Under the pieces are notes generated by a model. The model was not told the origin of the DNA. It did no database searches and saw only the letters and a list, made by a program, of their open reading frames with translations. Source: Oscheius sp. JU75 (lineage: Eukaryota; Nematoda; Chromadorea; Rhabditida; Rhabditidae). Taken from it: a DNA stretch of 64,000 bases. Of the stretch, positions 32,545 to 44,871 are shown in pieces. Location of the stretch: NCBI GenBank assembly GCA_037178855.1, contig JASJZC010000002.1, positions 248,001 through 312,000 of the forward strand, written 5' to 3'. The position numbers were made by a program, and so were the translations under genes. The stretch's first letter is position 1. The number at the start of each line of letters is the position of its first letter.

Positions 32545-33691
32545 TCACATCAGGGAGACCCAGGGTGGAATGATCGGAGTGGGATTCTGGAGGTAGCTCA
32601 TGACGACGGCAGAGACGGAGAGCCTGAATCCGGTATTTTTTGGCATAAAAAGGATAAATACATGAAACTGCTGAGAATCTGCTTGGTGTCGTCGATGTTG
32701 CGCGTGTTGGCGTAGCTGACGCAGCTGCAGAGCAGGGCGATCCAGGCACACCATTTTAGCTGAAAATTTCGAAATGTAGCTTTTGTAACCAGAAATCTAC
32801 GGTTCTATGTTACCGTCTTTGGCCGGAATCATCGCTCGGACTAGTTGGATTGACGTGTTTTCCTTTAACTTAGCTGATTTTTCGTTCGTTATTTGGTTTG
32901 CGCATTTGGCGATTTTTTACAGAATTTCTTGTGATCAGTCTCCTAAGGGTTAATGATGCAGTTTTTGGGATTTGCAGTACACTTAGGCGCCCGACTAGGT
33001 GGCGCAAACCTGGTGCAGCGTTTAACCCAAACTCCCTTTGTGTCATTTTTGCCCTAGGTAGGCATGCATCAAAAGAATCTCCGTGCAAAAATGACGCCAG
33101 GATTGCACCAGCTCAAATTTGAAAAAATCAGCCCGAATCGACGAGTCAGAGCATTTATCTCAAAATCTACCTGGTACACCCTTAGCGTCATGTTTTCTGG
33201 AGGTTTATTTGTGCCGTAACAATCTTGAAATGACGCCAAGGTTGTATAAGGCGATTTTCGAAGAAAAACGCTGCAGCTGATTTACGCCTTTGACTCGAGT
33301 GCCCAAGTATAGTTTGCAGCAGTCTACAACTAATGTAATAAAGGTTTATGTAAATGAAGAGACTATTTTTCAGTGTAGGACCAAAAATAATGGTATTTAG
33401 CGGGCTTTCTCGAAGGTTTGCTTGGCCTATTCTATGCTGCTCAAAGTTTTCACAAGGAAAATCGGTAAAATTACCCGAAGCATGAGTCCGCACATGCTGA
33501 AGATCATTCCCAGGACGTTCATGTACTCCGGGAGTGCGTCATCGCCTGGCTGCGGCTGGCTGGGGTCGTTGACTGGAGGCTTGTACCTGGAAAATGCTGT
33601 TTTTACTTTTCTAATAGATTTTTTGGGCAAAATGAGGTAGTTCCCACCTTTGAATTTTGTTGGGACGACGAGGATCGCTGCTGGACTGCAT
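32545..33691 (-). CDS. WDR83OS: Asterix / WDR83OS (PAT complex subunit), 110 aa
   Basis: Four exons splice in phase: 33648-33691, 33475-33586, 32662-32759 and 32545-32623. The start is ATG at 33691. The sequence shows [17 protein letters not shown], then [56 protein letters not shown] and the ending [16 protein letters not shown]. This is nearly motif-for-motif the small UPF0139 family. Asterix pairs with CCDC47 as an intramembrane chaperone for multipass proteins at the ER translocon. Three hydrophobic segments fit. It is convergent with acer-1 (245 bp apart) and divergent from the ZFC3H1-like gene. Intron 2 (32760-33474) is unusually long and holds no recognised feature. Confidence 0.96.
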
Positions 33692-34422
33692 CTTGAGCTG
33701 TTTTACACTAAACAATGGCAATTTTCAGCGGAAAAGTGAAATAAAGAACGAGGAGGGGCTAGAAATTGGAGAAGGAAAGCGGCTAAAGGATTGTGCATGT
33801 CATTAGGCTCCCGTCACGAAATTGCACTACTGTAGCCATTTTGAAATAAAGGGCGCGCCGAATACTCTTAAAATTTCACAAGCTTTTCTTTTTTTATTCT
33901 GCTTTCCAATTTCCAAATATCTTTTTGCTCATTTCACGTGTAAAATGTACCTGGAAGGTTTCGCTGCTGACGCCAGACGTAAACCTCATACAATTGCTCT
34001 AAAACGATAAAATTGGGAGCGTTCTATAAAAAAATTTTTGACGCTGTTAAACGGATTGCGCGATGTTTCTAAGCCGAGTAAATGCAAAAATAAGGTAGCA
34101 CAAAAAGATTACACAGAAGTATAAGATAGCATGTTAAACTCGAAAAGTTAGCTGGAAAAGTTTTTGCAAGTGGTACGGAGTCCTACTGGGGCATTTTACG
34201 TTGATTTCTCTCGAAAATGGCAGCTAAATGATGTAAAAATGTGGATGGAAAGGCAGAAAATGGCCTGAATTATGCCAATGTGGCTGAAGATCGTTTACCT
34301 GTACGTAAATCTTTCGTCAAAGTCGTTGCGTATCGTATTTTTGATTAAACGCCACCTGAGGTCCCTATATTACCACGTTCTTCAGCCTTTTTCCCGTTCC
34401 CTTTATCGTTTTTTCAGTCTTC
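33692..34422. other. Divergent intergenic interval, Asterix / ZFC3H1-like
   Basis: No exon was supported. A TTTTTTCAG at about 34409-34417 followed by TCTTCATG marks the likely trans-splice acceptor of the plus-strand gene. Confidence 0.5.
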
Positions 34423-37400
34423 ATGAGCGAAGACGCCCCTGCCGAGCCGATTTTTGCGAACGACATCGACGAGAGGTTCCCATTGCCGGAGAAGGAGGAA
34501 GGCGAGCTGTCAGACGACGACGAAGAGCGTCTAGAGGCCGGCACGAGTCAAACCGGGTACTTTTGTTCCACATTTCTTGTAAATTTAAGTTATTTCAGAA
34601 TCCTTACCAGCAACTCGGAGTCCGAAATTGATCGAACAATCGCAGAGGTTAAGGTTTGTAACCCTTTACATAGCAAAACATTTGCAAATTTAGAAAGCGC
34701 TCGCAGAACAGGCACCGAACGACGACTCAACACCGATCGTCATCGAATCGCCAAAATTCCCGGCGCAGAATAGCTGCAAGAACATGCTTGACCCCGAACA
34801 CAACGAAAATCTGGCACTCGGCGCTATGAGCTCCGAATCGGTCACGGTACGTTTCTTGCCCCTTTTCATGCTAGATTTTCATTAAAAATAAACCCAAAAC
34901 AGTTTGGCTGTCGTCCCTTTGGAGCCAATGTCCTTGTAGACCTGTTCACTTCTTATTTGGCGACTCTTTTCCAATCCTTTTCTTCTCAAAACAGCTTTTC
35001 ATAACTCACAGCAACCGAATACGGATCGTCTGGGTCAAGAGTGGTGCCTCTTAGCAATGCACTAACTGTTTCCCTAATGCTTAATAGGCTCTAACTTTGT
35101 GAGGCCATAGTTCAAGGCCGCAACCGCTATTATTAGGCAGTTTAGAAGCCACATCTACCACAGTTCGACAGCTTTGAAGTCACAACCACCATAGTTAGAC
35201 AAACTCTAAGGCCACAACCGCTATTTATAGACAATTTGAAGACCGCAAGTCCTTAAATTCGATTGCATATTGTTTCTCACCTTAAAAAATCTCGGGCGGA
35301 GCCTCTGGTCCCTCGATGAGTCCAAGGCCTTAGTGTCTACGATAGGCCACAGGCAATTTGAAAGAGAGACGCGCATTCAATGAAAAATTCTTCCAGGAGA
35401 GCAGCTATGATTTCCGCAGCAAGCTACTGGATTTGATGAACGTCAAGACAGCCCAATCACAGAAAGTACGCTCGCCCGCGCCTCCAAATGGTAGGGTTCC
35501 CAATTTTTTGCCTCTAAAAACTGGCTTTGCAGAGGAAAGATCTATGACCCCGGGCAGAATGGGGATTCTGGGGTTGGGGGATGGGCTCGCTTCGCCGCGG
35601 AGACCTTCAGATTACGCCCAACGTCAACGTCCGAGCCGCGACTCGCCTCCGAGACCGTCATCTCGTGGTCCCTACCAGCCTTACGACGTACGGGCCAGTC
35701 AGCAGCGTGCCTCTGACGGCAAGAGAAAGAACAAGGAGCGCTGGACGACCGAGGAGAAGAGATTGAGAAATCGACCCCGAAAGAGCCGGAGCCCTTTGCG
35801 GACGAGCGAGAAAAGGAAGGATCGCCGAGAGAGGGACAGGAGAAGTTTTCCACTGCTAGGTAGTCAGTCTTTTTGGCTGTAAATTTGCTATTTTTAGTGA
35901 GTCCCGAGCCTTCCGTCATCCGAATGCAGCCGGTTCTTCTAAAGGATATGATGCCTCCTCCTACGGCAGCGGAAATGCTGCAAAATATTGAAAAGTTCGT
36001 TTCTTCTAATTTTCGCTTGGGAAAGATCGAGAACTAGCGAAATCTGGAGGATGAAGTATGACACTTCTACTTGCCAACTCAGATGCTTCATGTGGCAAAC
36101 CATGGAGAGAAGGGATGGGCGGATTGCGGATATCCGCGCATTTTTGAAATGCGCATCCGCAACACTTTTTGGATGCATCCAAACCTCTGTGATTGCGAAT
36201 GCATCCGCATCCACATTGATTTTTTCGAATCTGCTCATCCCTTATGGAGAGATAGCCGTGCGCACCAGCTCGTTCAAATCAAAATTTGCTATTTTCACTA
36301 GCACTTACTAGCAGGTGTGTACAAAAAGCGAATCAATAGTGCAAAAGGGTCGAAAACAAGTGGAAGATTTTAGAGATGTTTGAATGCTTTTTTTTCGGAG
36401 CGACCGTTTAAATAAATACTCTTTTATTTTTTAACAGACTATTGGCCCCCACAGGCCTCGTATTCTATCCGCCATTTTTTTCAGGAATAAAAAGACGCCT
36501 CCTGCCGGCCAGCAGATGACGAGCAATGAGTATCGCAACATGGTTCTGGGCACCCAACAGCCGCCAGCCGAAGCAGTCTTCCACTCGCGGGACGCCTTGG
36601 TGCGTTTCTTTTCCTCTTCCTTGCTAGGAAATTTCGAAAAGAACTCTGCGCGACCTTTGCCCTTATGGCGTAGTCGGTTATAGTCTGCTTCCAACGAAGA
36701 GCGGCAGTTTGCATGACAGCCTCAAATGGCTCCCGTCACAAATTTCCAAAAATTCGGCGTGATGTGTTCGAGTTTTTCGCTATTTTAGCTTGCAATCACT
36801 TTTTGTTATTTTGACATTGGCATTAAATTCAGGACCCAGGAATACCTGCTTAACAAAAGTATGTGTAAAATGGTGAAAATCCAAAATTTGGAAATTTTTT
36901 CGTTGCGCGCAAACACTGAGCAGCTAGCGTCCTAATTCATGTGCCGCTTTTCGTAGCGTCTATAGCGCCCCAGCTTTACAAAGCATGGGGTCGGATTCTA
37001 TCTTCAATCCCCATATTGGTAGAAATCATTTTCCTATTCATAATCCACCGGGGAACGTCTTCATAAGGTTTTTTCCAGCCACAATCTCGTGACAATCACG
37101 ACATCGTCGCGATGGATGTGAGCACGACGCCGGAGTTTCCGGAAAGGTCCTGCACCCCATTCGGACCGGCTCCTTCGGCATCCATGACCGGACATCGGAG
37201 TAGCCTCGAGACGGACGAATCGGCCCTAAGAACGCTGCTCATCGAACAGCTCAAGAAGAAACGAGTGGCCACTCCTGATGAGGAAAAGGGAATGGCAGAT
37301 GAACAGAAGTATTTGTGGGTTTTTAGATCATTTTTCTCGGGAGATATGTTTGGATATTCACCAATAATTTAGGGTATTGAATCCCGGGCTTCTCGCGACC

Positions 37401-39522
37401 CAACTCTTAATGTCTAGAGCACAGACTTGCTTTTTTCTAAAAAAAAAAAAATACAGGAAAAACAAGACGGAGATGATTCATCTGGAGACGTCGATGAGGC
37501 AGCGGCTGGAGAAGATGCGACAGCTGACAGCGACCAGACGTAGCCTTCTGGAGCAGGTAGAGGCCGTGATGAAGGAGATGACGAGCTGTCAAGAGGAATT
37601 CTGGAAGGAGAAGGACCGCAAAGACGTCCTTCGTCCCCTGCTCGAGGACTACGAATCGGAACAGATGCTCGCCTTTGGTTTGGATGAGTGAGTTCTTTTC
37701 TGAACATTATTCTGACGATCCATCGACTACTAGAGGTCACTACCGTAACCTACTTTTGTTCGTCGCGATGCAGTTAAGTCTTGGCTGACTGCCGACCTTT
37801 TGGACATTTGAACGTCCGTATCGAGTTGTACACGAATTAGTTTTTTTAAGTCCTGTCACATTTCGCTAAGCTCTTTCAAACGAAACCGAGAGACGAAAAA
37901 GAGTGAATATTACCAAAAACGCTTCACTCACAGATTCAACTAAAAAAGGCTAATGGGGAGAACTTGCTCTATCCAACGTTTCAAAAGCGCGGCGAGCTGC
38001 GTCATTTTGGCTTAAAGACGGATCCTGTCACGTGAATTAATACCAGTAGAAATTTGAACAAACCATTTGATTTTGCTTGCCCTTTTGCTCACTCCAAACT
38101 CTTATAAACCATCATTTCAGCTCTCTGCCCCTCTACTACAGTCGCCTGGAGCAGGAGACGAGCCAGCTTAAAGATATCACCCTGTCTGCCCATCGGAATC
38201 GGCTGAAAACGCCGACGAGAGCTGTAGAGCCCAAAACCCCGTCCCGAGCTGCCATCGCCATTCAAACCTCGCCACCTCCTCCCTCAAAAACCGTCGTGGA
38301 ACAGGCCGCGATCTCCAGCACCTCTGTGGACCAGGAAATGGATATCAGTCCAACAGACGTATGCTTAAATTCAGGCCGAAACAGTGGTTTTTTTTTTTTA
38401 GAAAAACGAGATTTACCTGAGGGAAGTATTGCTTAAAAAGCAAGCATCGAAGACGACGCCTGCTGTGACCTCGAGCTCGCCGGAAAAAATTGTGCCCCAG
38501 CAGCCGGTCACCCCGCAAAATAAGGGCCACTATTCTCCACACTCGCCGGAAGCTCCGAGCTCGCCGATCAACTTTGCTGTCGAGGAGGAAAACGAGCCGA
38601 GTGAGTTGTGGACGAGGATCAAGAGGTGAGTACTTTTGTATTCGCTTAGACTGGGGTTCGACTCCCGTGTGGGTTAGTCCTTTGACCGAACCCCCAAATC
38701 ACTCTCACAGAAAATTGTTCGCATCAGCTGTTGGTTGAATAAACAACATTTTTGACAAATTTCCTTATGCCGAATTCAAACCGGGGTATCGTCGGCTCGC
38801 TTTAATTACAGTATCGGCTATTTTTATCAACCATTCTCCTCCTAAATGTTCTTGGTCCGAAGAGCGGCGATCAAACGATGAAAGAATATTGCAGAACTGC
38901 CGAATAACTAGACTCGAAAGTTTTTAAATTTTGATCTTCCGACTTTCTCGAATTTAAGATCAATTTGGCGTGCGCAGAAGTGAAAACGCCGTGTACTGTC
39001 TATTTTCAGTAACACCTTCCCGATGCGTCTGCTCGCCCACGCCGGTGTCCAACTGCCGCAGACCTTGGAAGCCGGTCGCGAGATCTGCAGCTACGAGATA
39101 ATGGGCAAATGCAAGAATGTCGATTGTCAAAAGTTTGTGTGGTGACTTTTCCTCCCTCCCCTCTCTTTTTGCAGTCGTCACCTGAAGGACAATATGCTGG
39201 ATTTGCGCGAGGTCGTCTCGATGATTCTGTGGGGAGTTCCACAGCTCTCGGGAAGGGCCAAGGAGAGTGAGTTTTTCTTGTGCATTTCATAGTTGTGTAT
39301 GCCCACATGAATCACAAAATTGAACCGAGTTATTTCCAGACCACTCGAGCCAGGTTGACCACGTTCTGAAGAAGCAGGACTCGGACGAGGACCGATTCGC
39401 CTTCATCCGTCGCCTCTTGCGTCCCTTGCTCACGGACAGCGGTCTTCTGGAACACGGCCTACAAGATTTTATGGTACTGTTGGTTTTTTTGGTAGCTTAA
39501 AAACTAGCTTTAGGTGGTCTGA
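34423..39522 (+). CDS. ZFC3H1: ZFC3H1-like zinc-finger protein, 751 aa
   Basis: Fifteen exons splice in phase: 34423-34556, 34599-34653, 34694-34846, 35397-35490, 35533-35859, 35898-35994, 36485-36599, 37079-37308, 37457-37687, 38121-38358, 38402-38625, 39010-39132, 39175-39266, 39340-39473 and 39514-39522. The acidic N-terminus (EKEEGELSDDDEERLEAG) is typical of ZFC3H1. An Arg/Ser/Asp-rich region is in exon 5, a coiled coil in exons 8-10 (IHLETSMRQRLEKMRQL), then Ser-Pro-rich linkers. The diagnostic piece is EICSYEIMGKCKNVDCQNRH, which fits the zf-C3H1 pattern (CxYxxxGxCxxxxCxxxH). ZFC3H1 bridges MTR4 to PABPN1 in nuclear RNA decay (PAXT). The human protein is much longer, so this would be a shortened form. 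The last exon encodes only VV and stop and is the least certain. Confidence 0.75.
35105..35255 (+). repeat. Degenerate ~32-bp tandem repeat, about 4 units
   Basis: Units of roughly AAGGCCACAACCGCTAT followed by AGACAATTTG recur four to five times at about 31-33 bp spacing. They lie inside intron 3 of the ZFC3H1-like gene, with substitutions between copies. Confidence 0.6.
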
Positions 39523-39881
39523 AAGCCAATGTAAGTCTAGCGCGATTTCAGAGGTCCCTTGCCAAAAATTTCATGGTATCCCCTCCCTTTTTAACGCCTT
39601 TGTCACCCCCTAACATATCACGTTTTATCGGTTTTGGTACCCCTATTGTCTGTGCAAACTCGCGCGGGAAGGAACGACGACACGAGCCTGCTGCATCTCT
39701 TCAACTCTCTCCCCGTGTGATTCTAACGTATATTGGTATCTAGAAAAAAATATTAAGATTCTGTGCATAAGAGAGTTAATAAAGTTTATAAAAAGTTCTG
39801 TGGCTACAAATTCTGGCCTTATCAGGCAGCAGCTGCCAGTCAAAAGGGGTTTTTTGGGGGGCTGGAAAGTTGATAAATGCC

Positions 39882-41221
39882 ATGGGAAGAGAAGATTCTC
39901 AATTCCCGGTTCATAATGCCGATCAAGAGACCGTCGTCTTCGACTACGGAGGAGTCTGTCTATCCTGAACTATGAGGGACTGTCAAGATTCCTGATGGAC
40001 CTGGCAGCCAATTTCGGAACGACGGCGGAGAAGCTGCCGGAGGATGCTTCAGAAGGTGGGTTTAAAGAGAGACAGACGGGGAACTGGACATAGAGAGAGA
40101 AACTCAGAAACAGACCGTCTTCATTTATCCGACTTAAAAGTCCAAAAGTCTTTACTACAAAAACACCGAAAGATAAGCATAGACAGTGACAGCGAATGTG
40201 CCACATTACGATGCACCGTATCCCTACAGGTCACAAATTCCGGAGGTTGGGAAACTCATGACAGGCAAGGTGACTTGTGAAGAGGTTGAAGATTATGGGT
40301 CACCTGGATGATGTAAGTTACCAAAACCTCTGCTTTGCAGAAGTCTTGACGAGATTCAAAGCCGCCAATTCAAAGACCGTGTTTGAAGTTTGGGATATAA
40401 TCTTGTCCTCCTGACAAGCTCTTGAAATAACTATCCAAGCTTATCTCAAGGCAGAAAACAACAATTCAAGAAAGAGAACAAATAGAGAATAAACCGCTGA
40501 CGACTTAAATTGGGGAGACAAAAAACCGGGAAAAGAAGAAAAAAGAGCATGAAAATACGTACGCAATACTGCGTATGGACGGAAATTTAAAATTAAGGAA
40601 AGGAATACAGACTCAGAGGTGGCCAAGATCAGGGCGACCTTACACATCGTGTCTCTCTGTATCTATGGCTGTTTTCTGTGCTTATGACTCTCTCTGTCCC
40701 TCCGCCTGTCTCACTCTGATTGAAAAACTACGGTAGCTTATAGATAACCTAGTCCAAAATTAAGTCTCTACTCGGCTCCGAACCTGAGGAAGTCATTTTC
40801 CTCGACGACCTAGAAGAAAATCTGGCGGTTCTTCGAGAAATGGGCTGGACCGGCATCCGTATAGGTCGCAGTTTATTAAGATTTGTCCTGTTTTTCATCT
40901 ATTCGTATCTCGAGGCCCGCCAGCCAGCTGACTATGTGTGGTTCAAGTTTTTTCCCTAAAATTCTGAACAGTATGAAAATGGAAAGAGAGTGAGAGTGAG
41001 ACACAAGAGTCTCTGACCGAGACACAGGAGAGAGGTCAGTTGGAATGTTCTTTTCGAGCAAAACCAATATCGATCAGTTTAATTTTTTCCAGTCATGCAT
41101 CTAAGAGAATACTTAAAGTATTTGTATGCTGTAAAACCTGCCAATCAGCCTCCAGGGCAGATCAGGTTCCTCTTATTTTGCTTATTCAAGTGTTTCTTTT
41201 ACAGAAAAAATAAAAGCTAGT
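39882..41221 (+). pseudogene. HAD-superfamily hydrolase, disrupted
   Basis: The first exon (ATG at 39882) reads MGREDSQFPVHNADQETVVF then DYGGVCLS and hits TGA. Shifting one base continues LNYEGLSRFLMDLAANFGTT to a donor at 40056. A later exon near 40230-40310 has IPEVGKLMTGKVTCEEVEDY but joins out of phase. A clean exon near 40755-40860 reads EEVIFLDDLEENLAVLREMG (HAD motif with the DD of the C-terminal Mg site), joining in phase to VMHLREYLKYLYAVKPANQP (41094-41165) and ending RKNKS before a stop near 41221. DxGGV at the start in place of DxD/DxG resembles the EPHX2/ACAD10 N-terminal phosphatase subgroup. Two phase conflicts suggest a pseudogene, although the third and fourth exons look well conserved. 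Confidence 0.6.
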
Positions 41222-43455
41222 GGCTCCGAAAATTCATATGTCAACCGAAAAGCTGTATACTCCGAGTTTCTAGTTTCCGGGGCTGCAAAATCCTGTGTTC
41301 CGACACTGGAAACGAGAACTAAATACCATTGAAAGCAATATGAACCAACCAAAAAGTGAAACATTCGTCGTCTACATTGTATCTAGCCAATCCAAAATCG
41401 CCCAATATGACTATATACAAGACTCCACTGAGCAAAATGCTGCAAATGCTAATAACATTGGCCTTATCCTGAGGACTTGTTTGGATTGATATCTCGGTAA
41501 ATAATATCGTGGTTATGTAGAAAACTAATAGCGTTTGCTATTTGTAGAGCTCAGTTACGTAGTAGGTCTGTCGAAAGATAGACGTTTTTTTCGCTGACCT
41601 AGTCTGCAAATGATGGATTTCAGTTTCCTGTAAGGCACCACATATACATTCTCGTATGCTACCATTTTACATATATTTCTTCGGTAGCCATCTTTTTCTC
41701 CACTTTATTACGAGCAGGCCAATTCAATTTGAGCACAACATACCTGAAATTGTCATTGATAGGCGGTTGTTTCTGATACTAGGGAGTTTCCGATGACCTT
41801 AGACGGTAGAACCATACGCCCTCGGGCTGGCTTCCTTTAGCAGCTGCGCTCGCTGTTTGTTTGAGTCGGAATGCTCTAGAAGATCGCGTTTTCCCTTTTT
41901 TTAATTTTTCTCAGCAGATTTCCGACAGCCAACTACTGCCTATGCCTCAATTAAGAGAAAAAAAAATTGTTAACCAAAAAACTCAAACATTTTTACTTTC
42001 TCATAAATTTGTTCATTGTTTTTTTTGGGACCAGTGTTATTTAGTTGAGGTGCAAGTGTTTGAGAAAACATACTAGCCTTATTAAAAATTATGCATGCGG
42101 TAGGATAGGCCGCGTTCCGATTCTCTAACTACAAAAATTGGAAAATGATATGAAACAAACAGATTGTCAAGGAGTCACAAATTATGGTCAGAGGTGATAC
42201 TATGAAATAAGCGATGAGGGCCAGGAAAATGATAAGAAAGAACAAACAGGTTCTCTAAGGCTCAGTAAATAAGGAGAAGCCGTTTCTCCAACAAAACATG
42301 GCACTACTTATTACTTTTCGTTGTCTCATTATCCAGTCAGGGTATCCGCAGCTGCGTGATATCCACGTATTCGTTATTGGAGATGCTCTGCACCAAAGAT
42401 CGTCGGTTAGATTACTCATCCTCAAATTTTACGTGCTTTTCCCTAAATCCGTGTCTTCAGGACCGAACGAAGAGGCGGATGTCACTAACCCAGATCTCCT
42501 GCGAGATTAGTCAGCTCATCGAGATCGACACGGTGATTTCAAATCGACACGTCTTTCTCTCCTCTGCTATAACCACTTTCCATTTTTCTCGCCAATAAAA
42601 AGTTTTGTACTTTACTAAGCAGTAAACTACCATATTAGATGCCGGCAAGATTTTTCTCCCAATCTTTGCAACTGTCTCTGACCAGTAGTTCACACTTTTC
42701 CTTTCCCGGTCAAAAAAGTCACCTAATTGAGATAGAAATCTCAAATGTTACTTGTTGCGTTCTGCTGACCTTGCCGCCAAATGTTTCCGTTTCGTGTTCT
42801 TTCTTTCGAATGGCACTCTTGCAAAGAGTGTCGCGTGTTCGTCGAAAAGACACATTGGGTACGTATGAGATGTGAACCTGTTTTTATACTGTGAAATCCC
42901 AGCGTATTTGATCATTCCGTAGGGCAGAATTATCTGTGATTCTTCTTCAAGTAACAGTGCTAGTAAAGGTGAGTACTGTCCATTTCCAACGGTTTCAGTA
43001 TTCCGGCATGGTACCACTTATGGCATTCTGTTTTTGGGGCGTGACATGCGTCGATAGCGCAACACCAAGTGTCAGTGGCCAGTGGGTCCGGGGTTCCGGA
43101 CCCTGAACCCTTTTTACACTTTTTCATCCAGAAGTCATAGGGCCCGTGTCCAGCCGGTTTCCTCTGACAGTGCCTTCAGCCAAGTTCCCTTGAACTAACT
43201 GTTTTTTGAACACTAATTGTAGCCTAGACAGGATTGACAGACTACAGTAAAGGATTTTTCAATTCGGGGGCGAAGACCCCGAGACTACGATCAAGGGAGT
43301 AAGTGAATGAGTCTATTTTGTTCAATTGTTCAAGTGGTCTACTCGAAGGTCTCCCTGAACTTTTTCCTGTTTTACTCAGACTCCTAGTCCCTTTGGGCAT
43401 CTCCTTCCTCTTTCTCCGTCTTTCAAATTAATCTCTCTTTTCTCAGGTCTCAAAA
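41222..43455 (+). other. Interval with possible small exons
   Basis: Two adjacent blocks may be exons: 42341-42405 (YPQLRDIHVFVIGDALHQRS) and, after TCTTCAG, 42462-42531 (DRTKRRMSLTQISCEISQLI). They agree in phase if the first is read with two leading bases. AATAAA follows at about 42594. No family was recognised. The rest shows no supported feature. Confidence 0.25.
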
Positions 43456-44782
43456 ATGGAAACTGTCGCCATCACTGGCGGTTGCGGGGTGGCTGGACGT
43501 GCTCTGGTCCGTCGTCTCATCAACAGCGACCAAGTCAAGGAGATCCGTGTTCTAGACAACAATGGTTCAAGTGGAAAAACTTCACTGGATCAAAAACTTC
43601 GTCACTATCAGATTGATCTGACTGATGAGGCTGCGGTGGAAAGAGCTCTTCATGGATGTACCTCAGTGGTCCATTTGGCTGGGCCTGCGACTCCGGCCCT
43701 GTATCAGGACAAGGAGGAAAAGAAGAAGATGTGGGCTGATAGTCTTGAAGGTGAGACAGGAGGAGAAAGAGACAGAGAGAAAGAGAGGCAAAGAAACGGA
43801 GAGATAGAGACATTTCAGCTACCGAGGTCCTCGTTGACAAAATGCTTTCCCGCGGAATTTGTCGTCTCGTCCATGTTGGCGATGCCTTCTCTTCTCTCCC
43901 AGTCGAGGACAACTATGGTCTTGGAGAGGACATGTTTTCGTAAGTCTGTCTCTCTGTCTCTCCCACGAAAACTATCCAGTGAATACCCGAAATCATATCT
44001 CCTCGGAGAGTACGGGGAAGCCCGGACCCGGGCCGAAATGTATGCTCGTAACGCTGTCAAGAAGAACGAGAACTTTAATGGAATCTTCCTTCGGCCGGTT
44101 CATGTCCACAGTGAGGGACAGGTCAGCGAGAGCATGAAGCAGCTAGTTCAATTGGCCAGAGAAGGAAGATTACCCTATGTGGAGGGGAAGAGGAGGGGGA
44201 TGACACAGTTTGTGAGTCAGAAATCGTTTAGAGGGACTGTAGTGATTCAGATATATGCAGATAACCTTGCTTCTATAATAGAGACAGCCATTTTTGGGTT
44301 GGCTTCAGATCCGAGCAGGTATTCAGAAGAGATTGTCTACTGCATGGATGAGACGAATCTGTACCCTTACAGAGATGTGAGTCTCCGTCTGTGGCTCTGT
44401 CACTATCAATTTCAGTTTCTTGAACGCCGAGCCAAAACACCTCTTTTCTCTGCCAACATGACTGAGAGCTTCACATCGACTTGGTTCTACCATTACTACC
44501 AGTACTGCAGGAACATGTTCGGATTCACCGTAAGTTTTTGATAGTGACCAAAGTTGACTGTTTAGGTTCCCGAAAGAACCCTTGCCTACCCTATGTTCCG
44601 CCTGATCTTCGAGAAGACCATCGGCTTCACAAATAAGAAGCTGAGATTGTTAATGAACTATGTCCCTGAGGTAGGAAACTAAAAAAAAAACTATCGAAAC
44701 CGTTCAGGTCCCCCAAGAAAAGGCTCTTCAATTGTCAGAAAACATCCAGCTTGATGGTAGGACCAAGGCCAAGACTGGGTAG
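43456..44782 (+). CDS. 3beta-hydroxysteroid dehydrogenase family protein (SDR), about 355 aa
   Basis: Seven exons splice in phase: 43456-43750, 43819-43939, 43980-44211, 44251-44376, 44416-44529, 44566-44670 and 44708-44782. The start follows TTTTCTCAG within 10 bases. The N-terminal Rossmann signature is AITGGCGVAGRALVRRL (TGxxGxxG type). VLDNN ends beta-2 and VVHLAGPATP matches the VxHxA step. The catalytic YxxxK of the family aligns with YGEARTRAEMYARNAV, so Lys is replaced by Arg. FLRPVHVHSEGQ matches the following LRP segment. IYADNLASIIETA is the expected NA..H-like region. The C-terminal helix TWFYHYYQYC is compatible with membrane association. The end is ambiguous: reading through gives a stop at 44780, while a phase-1 donor at 44750 joins a later exon in frame. 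Substrate is unknown; nematode homologues act on sterols. Confidence 0.82.
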
Positions 44783-44871
44783 TGTAACAACTTTTTGTTT
44801 GTGCTTTTGATTGTGATAGCCTTTTCCTTTTTTTGTGTATGTTTCTGACTGTGATACCTTTTCCAACAGAA

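Noticed and set aside
38640-38680. tRNA B-box-like sequence GGGGTTCGACTCCCG
   Set aside because: No convincing A box or stems upstream; at most a fragment of the tRNA-like repeat.
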